A DNA stretch of 64,000 nucleotides from Aegilops tauschii subsp. strangulata. Taxonomy: Eukaryota > Streptophyta > Magnoliopsida > Poales > Poaceae. This document shows positions 33,330-43,762 of the stretch, in pieces. The DNA is taken from contig NC_053039.3 in NCBI RefSeq assembly GCF_002575655.3, positions 244,630,622-244,694,621 on the forward strand, given 5' to 3'. The position numbers were made by a program, and so were the translations under genes. The notes under the pieces are model-generated. The model searched no databases. It was not told the DNA's origin and saw only the letters and a program-made list of their open reading frames with translations. Position 1 is the first letter of the stretch, and every line of letters begins with the position of its first letter.

Positions 33330-33376
<47 letters not shown>

Positions 33377-33668
33377 TCCTCACCCGCACACCGAGCACAA
33401 GAACACCTCAACCTCAGGAGGCTGTTCTTCCCCTTGTAACTGTTCATCCTCAGCCCAAGAGGCAATCCACCACCACAATACTGGAGTAGGGTATTACACC
33501 ACAACGGTGGCCCGAACCAGTATAAATCTTGTGTTCCTTGTGTTGCGAGTTCGTCGAGTTAGTCCTTGAGATCTTAGCAAAGCTAGGACGTAGATCGGTA
33601 GGGGGAGAACTCCGCGCGCACCCCAGAGTTCGAACCTTAAGGGTTTTTCCGGAACCTGAGATCCGACA
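32736..33668 (+). mobile_element. 5' LTR of the antisense-ORF retrotransposon (933 bp)
   Basis: It begins TGTCGGCGTTCTGG and ends GATCCGACA, with TGTCGG/CCGACA inverted ends. A TATA box TATAAATA lies at 33,283-33,290. An expanded (AG)n tract (33,333-33,373) distinguishes it from the 3' LTR. Confidence 0.9.
33333..33373. repeat. (AG)n microsatellite in the 5' LTR
   Basis: About twenty AG units lie downstream of the TATA box. The corresponding place in the 3' LTR (43,325-43,340) has only a few units, interrupted by AT, so the tract expanded after insertion or differed in the template. Confidence 0.9.
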
Positions 33669-33670
33669 TT

Positions 33671-33688
33671 TGGTGCGCCAGGTAGGGG
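33671..33688 (+). other. Primer-binding site of the antisense-ORF retrotransposon
   Basis: TGGTGCGCCAGGTAGGGG begins two bases after the LTR end CCGACA. It has the TGG start expected for a tRNA 3' end complement; I have not assigned the tRNA. Confidence 0.75.
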
Positions 33689-33740
33689 TCCGCCGGAGCC
33701 TCTTCCCCATTAGCTGATCCACCGACGCTCCGCGGTTCCG

Positions 33741-34763
33741 ATGTCCGGCGACCTGAGGGCTGACGCCGACCGCTGGGCAGCCTGGCCCGCCCGGACGGCG
33801 CCGCCTGCCCAGGAAGACCTCAACTCCGTGCTCCAGGCGCCACGGGCGCCACCTAACGCTGCTGGGCGTGGGCAGCGCGGCCAGGCGCCGTCCACCCTTA
33901 CTCCACGACAAGCGCGAGCCGCTGCAAGGGCCACGAGCCACGCCGCGGCAACGGCGCCACACACCCGGCGGGAGCGGGCAAACATGCGGGCTGCACTCAC
34001 AGTGGCACGGGAGCTGCTGCGGTGCCGACTGATGGAGAGCGGCCGGGATGCGGTGCTGGAACGCGTCACCGAGCTACTGGACGCAGCAGCCACGGGAGCG
34101 CCGCCCTTCTGCTATGAGCTCACGCCTCAGGCGGCGGTTGGGTCCCATGGCGGGCCTCGCCGCGCCCGCGTGCTCCCGGGCACGCCCGGGGGCCTCGTCG
34201 ACATCAACACGATCCATGATGGAGGGCGCTCTGTCGCGCCCCCACCACCCCAGATGGGTGCGGGCACGAGCGTTGCCGCATACGGCCCCATAGGAGCACT
34301 GCCCTGCCATCCTCGGGACGGCGTGACAGGCCGGGCGACATGGAGCGTGGGGCACTTCGGTGAGGTCTTCGGGGCAGCGGCCTCGGAGGCCTACGTGCCC
34401 CGCATGATGGACCAGGAGTATGCGCCGGAGGACGACCCCGGCTCATTCCTCGGGCCAGGTTGGGAGGAGGAGGCGTTAGGAGCTGAAGCCTTCCAGGAGC
34501 CGCCAGAGAGCCCCACCAACCGCGCCGTCGACAACAGATACAGGGTACCACTAATTCCTCTGGGGCAAGCTTACGCTAACCATGAGTCACAGGTGAACCA
34601 GGTCACAGCACCAGGTGATGGTTCCGGCACGGCGATGTCCGCCCCATCAGGAGAGGCTCACTGGGGGACTGCGCGGGAGGAGCCAGGAACAAGGCCCCTC
34701 CCCGCGTCGCATGGAGCAAGGCCTTACCCGGAGGTAGGCCCTCTGCCGGGGAGGCGTCGGTGA
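33741..34763 (+). CDS. Gag-like leader ORF of the non-autonomous retrotransposon
   Basis: The 340-residue ORF starts MSGDLRADADRWAAW 50 bases after the primer-binding site, in the place of gag. The N-terminal half is Ala/Arg/Pro-rich with a helical stretch (RERANMRAALTVARELLRCR, then AVLERVTELLDAAATG). The C-terminal half is acidic and Gly/Pro-rich. I see no gag core domain and no zinc knuckle, so a capsid role is inferred only from position. It has no internal stop and ends 20-odd bases before further degenerate coding. Confidence 0.5.
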   Translation: MSGDLRADADRWAAWPARTAPPAQEDLNSVLQAPRAPPNAAGRGQRGQAPSTLTPRQARAAARATSHAAATAPHTRRERANMRAALTVARELLRCRLMESGRDAVLERVTELLDAAATGAPPFCYELTPQAAVGSHGGPRRARVLPGTPGGLVDINTIHDGGRSVAPPPPQMGAGTSVAAYGPIGALPCHPRDGVTGRATWSVGHFGEVFGAAASEAYVPRMMDQEYAPEDDPGSFLGPGWEEEALGAEAFQEPPESPTNRAVDNRYRVPLIPLGQAYANHESQVNQVTAPGDGSGTAMSAPSGEAHWGTAREEPGTRPLPASHGARPYPEVGPLPGRRR

Positions 34764-35264
34764 GCCCTACCCCGGCAGAGGACCCGTGGTCGCCGAGGGC
34801 GCCGCTGGCATCCTGGTTTCCGGTCGCCCCCAACGGTGGCCGAGGGAGGTGCAAGGCGGGGCCTCGTCTGGCGATATGAAGTAAGGCTCACGCCTGTGAA
34901 GATCACCGCCCGTGACACTCTCACGTAATAACGAGTGGGGTTGTATACGCCCCGGAGTCTCAGGAGTGCCGCCCTCGGGCCTCGGGGGCTCCCTCCCATG
35001 TCCTAGTGGCAGCACTTAGCTCCGCGCTGGTGAGAAGACTCGAAGACAAGAAGACTAGACTAGGTGCCGAATGCGGCCATTTGCTTTGGATCCCTTTTCT
35101 GTACCCTTGCGTTCTGGATTTGGATTTAAGTCGAAGTTGAATTTCCATTGATGCGCGGGGGGGGGGGGGTGCCTTTTCTCGTTCAAGTGATTTCTTGCTA
35201 TCTGGTTCTTGCCTTATTCCGAAGCTCGCACTCGCTGCCTCCCCCTCGCGGGCCCCTCACGAGC
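34764..35264. other. Spacer between the leader ORF and module A
   Basis: No supported coding. It contains a run of thirteen G residues (35,157-35,169) and CG-rich text. Nothing else is seen. Confidence 0.5.
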
Positions 35265-35595
35265 GGGCTGGGCGCAGCACACGCACCGCACGTGCCGATC
35301 GACACTTGATCCTCGCGAGGCCTTCTCGGGCGAGTCAGCAGACCCTTCAGGAGCTCTGCGGGAACTCACGACCTCACGATCCGGTTCGGGGCTTGCCTCG
35401 GCTAAGGTAAGCCGCAACAACAAAACTTGCCACCAGACTCATGGATCCACAATGGCGCACACTCAGTTTGGCATAGACGAATAAAAACTGCGATTTGTTT
35501 ACATGAGGGGCTCCCCCTCCCAAAATGCTCTTACAATCTTTAGGGGCCACGCCCGAGTACTTGCATACGGTGTAAAACAGCAGGGGAACATGGAG

Positions 35596-37221
35596 TCAGC
35601 CGGATATATCGCTCGCCGCGTCCCCCGGGTCATCTTCAGACGCGCCGCTGGCGTCGCTGTCGCCGTCACTGGCGTTGCCTCCACCTTCGCCGGCCCCGAC
35701 ATCACCGTCGTCAACCACGTCACCTTCGTCTGCCGCGACTACCACTGCGTCATCTTCAGAGGCGAAGGCCCTGACCAGCGCATCCACGTTGTCCTCCACC
35801 CACCATGCGAGGTCGCCCCGGATGGCCGCGGGTACGGGGGCAATGGCGGCATCGAAGTCGAAGTCGGGGAAGGTGTTCTGAAGATGGTTGAAGACGTGGG
35901 AGAACGCGCGCCCGAGCAGGCCACAGCTCCTCTCTTCCATGAGCTGGCGGGCTCTATTGGATCAAGCTTCCAGGCGTGTCACCACGTCGGAGAAGAAGCG
36001 AAGGTGGCTGGCGTAGTCGTCCGTATGGGGATGAGGGGCATTCTCGTCGCAGATATGGCCCAGCGCGGTGTTGGCCCTGTTCCTGAGACTCTGGAGCATG
36101 GGGGCATGCTCGCGCTCCAATATCCGCCGCTGAAGCACTTCCTCCCTATTCTGCGGCGCGATGGCCTCAGCGTCGGCAACCCGTTTCTGAAGAGAGAACA
36201 GCTCGGCGCGGGCGGAGGCCAGATCCGCCTGCGCTGTAACCAGGGCGGCTGCCGTGGCCTCCTCGTGCCTCTCTACCTCAGCTAGCCTGGGCCTAAGGGC
36301 AGGGGCTCTACCTGCAGCCTCCGTCTCCGCAAGCTGCAGTTTCAGGTCATGCCTACCCTCAAGACCCGCGCAAACCTCGGCCACCCGGCGATCGACCTTC
36401 TCCTGAGCCTTGGCCTCGCGTGCACCAACGGCATCTTCCGCTTGGGCAAGTTGACGCTCCCTCGCCTCCAACCACTCAAGCTCAAGGCTACGCTCCACGG
36501 GTTCTAGTGCCAACGCCTCCTCGTGCCTCCGGACCTCTTCTTCTTCGGCGAGCATCCCCCTCAGCGACGCAAGGGTGGCTTTGCGTGCCTCCACCTGCTG
36601 CTCCAGGGACGCACTCCAGGCCTGGAACTCCCACGCGCGCTTCTCCGCAGCTTTGCGACAGCGGTCAGCCTCACGAGCCTCCTCCAAAGCTCGGCAGCAA
36701 GCCTCACGAGAGACCTCAAGAGACGCCTCGTTATCAAGATTGCGCTGATGGCGGCCAAGGTTGATAGCCACCTTCATCTTACGCCGTTCCTCCACCAACC
36801 GAAGACACTCAGCCTTGAGGCACGCGTCGACGTCCGCGAGTTCACCGCCGAGCCGGTTCATCGCGCCCATCGCCTCGTGGAAGAGCTCATTTCGAACAAC
36901 GCTTCGTTCATGCTCAAACTCAAGCGCACGACCCATCTCGTCCTCCACCACGGGGGCTGCGGGCGAGGCCTGAAGCGGTGCGCCCCCTCTCAACAGGGGG
37001 CTGGGGGCTGGCACTGCCCCAGACGCCAGCCAGGCCTCGTGGGGGCCCGAACTAGACAGGGCCCGCTGCTTGAAGAGGAGCCGAAGACCAAAGCCAACCA
37101 GCCACCGTCCATGACCAGAGAAGGAGTCTGGGCACGCCTCCCAAGCTCCAAGCGAGGCTGCAAGGGAGGGGCAACAAGGCCGCGGGCTCAAGGTGCCATG
37201 GAGGCGAGAGCGCCTCCCCAA
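35596..37221 (-). pseudogene. Antisense coiled-coil protein region, module A
   Basis: The minus-strand frames 37,221-35,962 (419 codons) and 35,940-35,596 code a long coiled coil rich in Ala, Glu and Arg (RALEEAREADRCRKAAEKRA, ERSLELEWLEARERQLAQAE), followed by a TALGHICDENAPHPHTDDYA segment and an acidic Asp/Ala/Gly tail. It is the C-terminal part of the protein whose N-terminus is the Transposase_28-like domain. A frame break at about 35,950 separates the two pieces. Module B keeps this junction open (40,462-39,425). Confidence 0.65.
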
Positions 37222-37424
37222 CCGACCCTACACCAGGAGTGGCGTGCGGGCTCGGGGTGCTCAAGGCCAGCGGGGGAGTTGAAGAGGGAGGAGACTGCTT
37301 CTTGGAAGACTCAGCGGCTGTGGCAGAAGGGACCCTGAAGAACCAGCGTTAGGAAGGAAGGCAGCACTTAAAAAGCCACAGAGATACAACACTTACTCGT
37401 CAATGGCGATGCACTTCCTCCGCT

Positions 37425-39028
37425 TCAACGGCCCGATGATGCCACCGCCATCGCTCGGGGACCTCTTCCTCTTCCGGAGCTCCTCGAAGTCCATGCGGAG
37501 CCGACCAAAGCGTTGACATGGTGGCCAGCACGAGGTGCAACAGGAGAAGGGCTTAAAGGGACAGCCTCCGGGGCGCCAAGCTGAGGAGAATTGCCGGGCG
37601 CCACCTCGCGGCGACCTGCCGAGGTCTCAAGAGCTTTGGCCTCAGGACTCGCGCGTTGCGTCACCCCCGCAACTGCTGCCCCAGGACAAGAATCACGGAC
37701 TCCCGAGGACGACGCCTCGGGAGCCCCAGCCGGCATCAGCACCTCGGTGCTGGGGTCACCGACCCCGGATGGTGCTCGCCCCCCTGCTTCTACACTCAGG
37801 GTGAGCTTGGCAACCACAGCGAAGAGGGGAACCACGTTGACGGGGTTCTCGCGGGGCCCCACCAGGCCGTCTGGGCGCAGCCCCCACTCATCAAAGGAAG
37901 GCATGTGCTCCGCGAATTCCTCCTTGTTCGAGCAGCGGTACAACAAGCAACTCTTCCCAGGCATGTCGTCTGGCAACGGAACGCCCGCCAAGACCTCAAG
38001 CACCGTCTGTCGCGTCTCAGGAGGGAGCCCGAACTCCTGAAGCCTCATATGGTCCTTGCTGTTGAGCAAGACCCACATCGGTCGAGAATGGCGCTGGAGT
38101 GTAGCGACCCGGCGCCTGACAAACTCCTTCACCACCATAGGCGCAGTCACACCAAGGTCTTGCAGCTTCTTCAGCCTGAGCCAGACGGGGACAAGACAAG
38201 GGCTCGCGAGCTTCTCATGGTCCCATCCGGAGTTGGGGACGGCAGGCGACAACGGAGGCGAGAGCAGGGGGCTGAGCACCCCTACGTCCACATATACCCA
38301 GCGCGTCCGAAATCTGATCGCGGGTGGCGGGAGGTCAAAATCAATCCCCTAGCCGGCTGTCTCGGCCACGACATGGAAGCTCATGCACCCCAAGCTCTGC
38401 CGGGGTCCACCAAATGCAATGAGAAGAAGTGGCGGAGAAGGTCCACGAAAGGGGCAATGCCCCCCATGGCCTCGCAAACGAAGGCGAAGATGGCGAGAAG
38501 AGTCACAGATTGGGGGTCGAGATGCAGCATGTGGATCTGGTAATGTTCAAGCACCACGTTGGAGAAGGCGGAGAAAGGAGGGACCAGGCCAGCCCAAAGA
38601 GCATCGATGAAGATTGGGACCTCGGTGGCAGCCCGGTCAATGCGAGCACGAGACGCAGGCCAAGCCACCATCTTTCCCCACTCATTGAAGCTGGAGGCGA
38701 GCATGGGACGCACCTTGCCCATGGCCTCATCGTTGAGCACCAGCGACCGGCCAACTGCGGGCTCAGTGGCCGGAGGCGCGCTAGCCAAAGGCAGAGGTTT
38801 CTTCCCCTTATCTGCTTGTTTCGGCGCCATGACGATGAAGAGGACAGAGCTCAGGTCAGATTGGAAAGAGGAGCAGAGTCTCGGAGAAGCAGAGGAACCA
38901 AGGAAGTATGGCGCGGGCGATGGAAGAATAACTGTGTAGGTTGCGGTGGTCGCGTAGGCAGGCGGATTCCAAGGCTGCGTGGGGAAGCGGAGATGCCCAC
39001 GTCCAATCAACCGCCACGCGTCGACCAA
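37425..39028 (-). pseudogene. Antisense Transposase_28-like (putative gypsy-type) protein, module A
   Basis: The likely start is ATG at 38,830 (MAPKQADKGKKPLPLASAPP). The domain region includes VPIFIDALWAGLVPPFSAFS and HYQIHMLHLDPQSVTLLAIF, the pattern of Pfam Transposase_28 (PF04195), found in grass retrotransposon proteins. A frame change near 38,400 and a TAG near 38,349 break it before the next piece (38,291-37,425: GVLSPLLSPPLSP, VKEFVRRRVATLQRHSRPMW). Upstream on the minus strand is a leader-like CT-rich stretch. It is coded opposite to the element, so it would need its own promoter. Function unknown. Confidence 0.7.
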
Positions 39029-39424
39029 GGCCGCAGGCTATTGGGGCCCGCGGTGCTCCGCACTTGACCTATGGCTTCGCCTCGAAGCCAAGCCCGAGTG
39101 CACCTTGGGCCCGGGGGCTACCTGGGCGCGGCACACGATCCTCGCGAGGCCTTCTCGAGCGAGTCAGAAGACCCTTCAGGAGCTCCGCGGGAACTCACAA
39201 CCTCACGATCCGGTTCGGGGCTTGCCTCGGCTAAGGTAAGCCGCAACAGCAAAACTTACCACCAGACTCATGGATCCAGAAAGGCGCACACTCAGTTTGG
39301 CATAGAAGAATAAAAACTGCGATTTGTTTACATGAGGGGCTTCCCCTCCCAAAATGCTCTTACAATCTTTAGGGGCCACGCCCGAGTTCTTGCATATAGG
39401 GTAAAACAGCAAGGGAACACGGAG

Positions 39425-40680
39425 TCAGCCGGATATGTCGCTCGTCGCGTCCCTCGGGTCATCTTCAGACGTGCCGCTGGCGTCGCTGTCACCGTCACTG
39501 GCGTTGCCTCCACCTTCGTCGGCCCCGACATCACCGTCGTCAACCACGTCACCTCCGTCTGCAGCGACTACCACCGCGTCATCTTCAGAGGCGAAGGCCC
39601 TGACCAGCGCATCCACGTTGTCCTCCACCCACCGTGTGAGGTCGCCTTGGATGACCGCGGATACGGGGGCAATGGCGGCGTCGAAGTCGAAGTCGGGGAA
39701 GGTGTTCTGAAGATGGCTGAAGACGCGGGAGAATGCGCGCCCGAGCAGGCCACGGCTCCTCTCTTCCACGAGCTGGCGGGCTCTATCGGATCGAGCTTCC
39801 AGGCGCGTCACCACATCGGAGAAGAAGCGAAGGTGGCTGGCGTAGTCGTCCGTATGGGGATGAGGGGCATTCTCGTCGCAGATATGGCCCAGCGCGGTGT
39901 TGGCCCTGTTCCCGAGACTCTGGAGCATGGGGGCGTGCTCGCGCTCCAATGTCCGCCGCTGAAGCACTTCCTCCCTGTTCTGCCGCGCGATGGCCTCAGC
40001 GTCGGCAACTCGCTTCTGAAGAGAGAGCAGCTCGTCGCGGGCGGAGGCCAGATCTGCCTGCGCCGTAACCATGGTGGCTGCCATGGCCTCCTCGCGCCTC
40101 TCTACCTCAGCTAGCCTGGGCCTAAGGGCAACGGCCCTACCTGCAGCCTCCGTCTTCGCAAGCTGCAGTGTCAGGTCATGCCTACCCTCAAGACCCGCGC
40201 AAACCTCGGCCACCCGGCGATCGACCTCCTCCTGAGCCTTGGCCTCGCGTGCACCAATGGCATCTTCCGCTTGGGCAACTTGATGCTCCCTCGTCTCCAA
40301 CCACTCAAGATCAAGGCTACGCTCCACGGCTTCCAGTGCCAACGCCTCCTCGCGCCTCCGGACCTCTTCTTCTTCGGCGGGCGTCCCCCTCAGCGACGCA
40401 AGGGCGGTTTGCGCGCCTCCACCTACTGCTCCCGGGACGCACTCCAGGCCTGGAGCTCCCACGCGCGCTTCTCCGCAGCTTCGCGACGGCGGTCAGCCTC
40501 GCGAGCCTCCTCCAAAGCTCGCGAGCAAGCCTCACGAGAGACCTCAAGAGACGCCTTGGCCTTCGCGTTATCAAGATCGCGCTGATGGGGGCCAAGGTTG
40601 ATAGCCACCTTCAGCTTAGGCCATTCCTCCGCCAACCGAAGACACTCAGCCTTGAGGCGCGTCGACGTCCGCGAGTTCAC
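39425..40680 (-). pseudogene. Antisense coiled-coil region, module B
   Basis: The main minus-strand frame 40,462-39,425 (345 codons) runs through the coiled coil, the HICDENAPHPHTDDYASHLR segment and the acidic tail without a stop, joining parts that are split in module A. A neighbouring frame (40,680-40,423) carries the preceding helix. The frame change near 40,430 is specific to this copy. Confidence 0.65.
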
Positions 40681-41228
40681 CGCCGAGCCGGTTCATCGCG
40701 CCCATCGCCTCCTGGAAGAGCTCGTGGCGAACGATGCTCCATTCATGCTCAAACTCAAGTGCACGACCCATCTCGTCCTCTACCACGGGGGCTGCGGGTG
40801 AGGCCTGAAGCGGTGCGCCCCCTCTCGGCAGGGGGCAGGGGGCTAGCTTTGCCCCAGGCGCCAGGCAGGCCTCGCGGGGGCCCGAACTAGATGGGGCCCG
40901 CTGCTTGAAGAGGAGCCGAAGACCGAAGCCAACCAGCCACCGTCCATGACCAGAGAAGGAGTCCTGGGCACGCCTGCCAAGCTCCAAGCGAGGCCGCAAT
41001 GGAGGGGCGACAAGGCCGCGGGCTCAAGGCGCCATGGAGGCGAGCGCACCTCCCCAACCGACCCTGCACCAAGAGCGGCGTGCGGGCTCGGGGTGCTCAA
41101 GGCCAGTGGGGGAGTTGAAGAGGGAGGAGACTGCTTCTTGGAAGACTCAGCGGCTGTGGCGGAAGGGACCCTGAAGAACGAGCGTCAGGAAGGAAGGCAG
41201 CACTTAAGAAGCCACAGAGATATAGCAC

Positions 41229-42624
41229 TTACTCGTCAATGGCGATGTACTTCCTCCGCTTCAATGGCCCGAAGATGCCATCGCTGCCGCTCGGGGGCCT
41301 CTTCCTCTTCCGGAGCTCCTCGAAGTCCACGCAGAGCCGACCAAAGCGTTGGACATGGTGGCCAGCACGAGGTGCAGCAGGAGAAGCGCTTAAAGGGACA
41401 GCCTCAGGGGCGCCGAGCTGAGGAGAATTGCCGGGCGCCACCTCGCGGCGACCTGCCGAGGTCTCAAGAGCTTCGGCCTCAGGAGTCGCGCGTTGCGTCG
41501 CCCCCGCAACTGCCGCCGCAGGACAAGAATCACGGTACAACAAGCAACTCTTCCCAGGCATGTCGTCTAGCAACGGAACGCCCGCCAAGACCTCAAGCAC
41601 CGTCTGCCGCATCTCAGGAGGGAGCCCGGACTCCTGAAGCCTCATATGATCCTTGCTGTTGAGCAAGGCCCACATTGGTCGAGAATGGCGCTGGAGTGGA
41701 GCGACCCGGCGCCTGACGAACTCCTTCACCACCATAGGCGCAGTCACACCAAGGTCTTTCAGCGTCTTCAGCCTGAGCCAGACGGGGACCAGACAAGGGC
41801 TCGCGAGCTTCTCATGGCCCCAGCCGGAGTTGGGGACGGCAGCGACGACGGAGGCGAGAGCAGGGGGCTGAGCACCTCTACATCCACATATACCCAGCGC
41901 ATCCAGAATCTTCCCGCGGGCGGTGGAAGGTCAAAATCAATCCCCGAGCCGGCTGTCTCGGCCATGGCATGGAAGCTCACGCACCCCGAGCTCTCCCGGG
42001 GATCCACCAGATGCAACGAGAAGAAGTGGAAGAGAAGGGCCACGGAAGTGGCAATGCCCACCATGGCCTCGCAAACGAAGGCTAAGAAGGCAAGAAGAGT
42101 CATAGATTGGGGGTCGAGATGCAGCATGTGGATCTGGTAATGTTCAAGCACCGCGTTGGAGAAGGCGGAGAAAGGAGGGACCAGCCAGCCCAAGGAGCAT
42201 CGCTGAAGATTGGGACCTCGGTGGCAGCCCGGTCAATGAGAGCACGAGACACAAGCCAAGCCACCGTCTTTCCCCACTCATTGAAGCTGGAGGCGAGCAT
42301 GGGACGCACCTTGCCCATGGCCTCATCATTGAGCACCAGGGACCGGCCAACTACGGGCTCGGCGGCCAGAGGCGCGCTAGCCAAAGGCAGATGTTTCTTC
42401 CCCTTATCTGCTTGTTTTGGCGCCATGACGATGGAGAGGACAGAGCTCAGGTCAGATTGGAAAGAGGAGCAGAGTCTCAGAGAAGCAGAGGAACCAGGGA
42501 AGTATGGCGCGAGCGATGGAAGAAAAACTTTGTAGGTTGCGGTGGCCGCATAGCCAGGCGGATTCCAAGGTTGCGTGGGGATGCGGAGATGCCCACGTCC
42601 AATCAACCTCCACGAGTCGACCAA
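41229..42624 (-). pseudogene. Antisense Transposase_28-like protein, module B
   Basis: ATG at 42,426 gives MAPKQADKGKKHLPLASAPL. The frame continues to about 42,180, then shifts into HYQIHMLHLDPQSMTLLAFL and CVSFHAMAETAGSGIDFDLP (42,193-41,768), a junction that is broken differently in module A. The last piece (41,747-41,229) lacks the segment that module A has at about 37,695-37,930. Both copies therefore carry independent lesions. Confidence 0.65.
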
Positions 42625-42699
42625 GGCTGCAGGCTATTGGGGCCCGCAGCGCTACACACTTGACCTTTGGCTTCGCCTCGAAGCCAAGCCCGAGCGCGC

Positions 42700-42717
42700 C
42701 TTAGGCCTGGGGGCTAC
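42700..42717 (+). other. Polypurine tract of the antisense-ORF retrotransposon
   Basis: CTTAGGCCTGGGGGCTAC directly precedes the 3' LTR start TGTCGG. A near-identical tract, CTTGGGCCCGGGGGCTAC, ends module A at 39,121. Confidence 0.7.
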
Positions 42718-43605
42718 TGTCGGCGTTCTGGGAACGGGGGTCCCCAGACTTGCCTGCCTGCAGCCCACGGCGTGGCTCTACAAGTGGGCCCGTACGACCC
42801 ATCTTCACCAACAAGCATTCAAGACCCTCGTGAGGGGCCAAGCCTCGCGAGGCGGACGACAGAAGACCTCCTCAGGAGCGGCCTCACCAAGTTTGCTCAC
42901 GAGGGGCGGAGAGATCAAGGCAAGGCAAACCTCGCGAGGTCCTCGTGACGTGAGCCATGATGACCGAGACCAGGCGGGCGCCAGGCGGGCGCCAGCGTGC
43001 ATAGTGTACTTTGTTTCCTCTTTGGTGCTAAGGAGGCAAGCGCAGGCGTGGAGTACCGAGGCGTCAAGCAAAGGTTCCCATATCAGTGCAACGAGACCAA
43101 GACCAGCAGGACGGCAAGACGGAGGTCACCATGGAGCCCAAGGCGGCATCACCACCAGAGCCTTTTGCAGGCGAAGACTACTTTTGTCAGGATAAGCTCT
43201 ACTAGCTGTCCCCTTTCAAATTGGCCGTTGTTGGCTCCCTTCCCGCTCAAATATTTGGGGAGAGGACCAGGGCCTCTATAAATAGGACTAGCCACCACAG
43301 TAGGAGGCAACTGAGCCTGAACGGACAGAGAGATAGAGATAATCCTCACCCGCACACCAAGCACAAGAACACCTCAACCTCAGGAGGTTGTTCTTCCCCT
43401 TGTAACTGTTCATCCTCAGCCCAAGAGGCAATCCACCACCACCACACTGGAGTAGGGTATTACACCACAACGGTGTCTCGAACCAGTATAAATCTTGTGT
43501 TCCTTGTGTTGCGAGTTCGTCGAGTTAGTCCTTGAGATCTTAGCAAAGCTAGGATGTAGATCGGTAGGGGGAGAACTCCGCGCGCACCCCAGAGTTCGGA
43601 CCTTA
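42718..43605 (+). mobile_element. 3' LTR of the antisense-ORF retrotransposon, last 29 bases missing
   Basis: It begins TGTCGGCGTTCTGG and is colinear with the 5' LTR up to GACCTTA (TATAAATA at 43,277-43,284). The final 29 bases seen in the 5' LTR (33,640-33,668, ending CCGACA) are absent. The target repeat CCTTC follows at once. Confidence 0.9.
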
Positions 43606-43762
43606 CCTTCGTTCCTAAATATTAGTCTTTTTAGAGATTTCAAATGGACTGCCACATACAGATGTATATAGACATATTTTAGAGTGTAGATTCACTCATT
43701 TTGCTCCATATGTAGTCACTTGTTGAAATTTCTAAAAGATAAATATTTAGGATTAGAGGGAG
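43606..43762 (+). mobile_element. Stowaway MITE, main part
   Basis: CCTTCGTTCCTAAATATTAG begins the body and AGGATTAGAGGGAG ends it, followed by TA (43,763-43,764). These are inverted ends of a Stowaway (Tc1/mariner) MITE. Together with 32,728-32,735, minus one CCTTC, it is about 160 bases. Confidence 0.85.

Larger units (their letters stand above)
35265..39121. repeat. Tandem module A of the retrotransposon (about 3.86 kb)
   Basis: Module A starts near CTGGGCGCAGCACACG and ends with the purine-rich CTTGGGCCCGGGGGCTAC. Module B (39,122-42,717) starts immediately with CTGGGCGCGGCACACG and ends with CTTAGGCCTGGGGGCTAC before the 3' LTR. The two are highly similar, and differ by indels such as a loss of about 230 bases in B (A: about 37,695-37,930). 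Confidence 0.85.
39122..42717. repeat. Tandem module B of the retrotransposon (about 3.6 kb)
   Basis: This is the second copy of module A, in the same orientation, ending at the 3' LTR. The 260-codon plus-strand shadow frame at 35,503-36,285 recurs at 39,332-40,114, an offset of 3829. The offset at the other end (39,028 against 42,624) is 3596, which shows the internal deletion in B. Confidence 0.85.
32736..43605 (+). mobile_element. Non-autonomous LTR retrotransposon with a duplicated antisense ORF module
   Basis: Two LTRs (32,736-33,668; 42,718-43,605) enclose 9 kb without reverse transcriptase or integrase. In order: primer-binding site, a plus-strand gag-like leader ORF (33,741-34,763), then two tandem copies of a module (35,265-39,121; 39,122-42,717). 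Each copy codes antisense for a Transposase_28-like protein and ends in a purine-rich tract. The 5-bp repeat CCTTC flanks it (32,731-32,735; 43,606-43,610). Antisense ORFs near the 3' LTR are known in Tat-lineage elements such as maize Grande, so a Tat relationship is likely but inferred. Confidence 0.85.

Noticed and set aside
35503..36285. 260-codon plus-strand ORF, repeated at 39,332-40,114
   Set aside because: It is the mirror of the antisense coiled-coil coding region; the minus-strand frame has the protein-like pattern.
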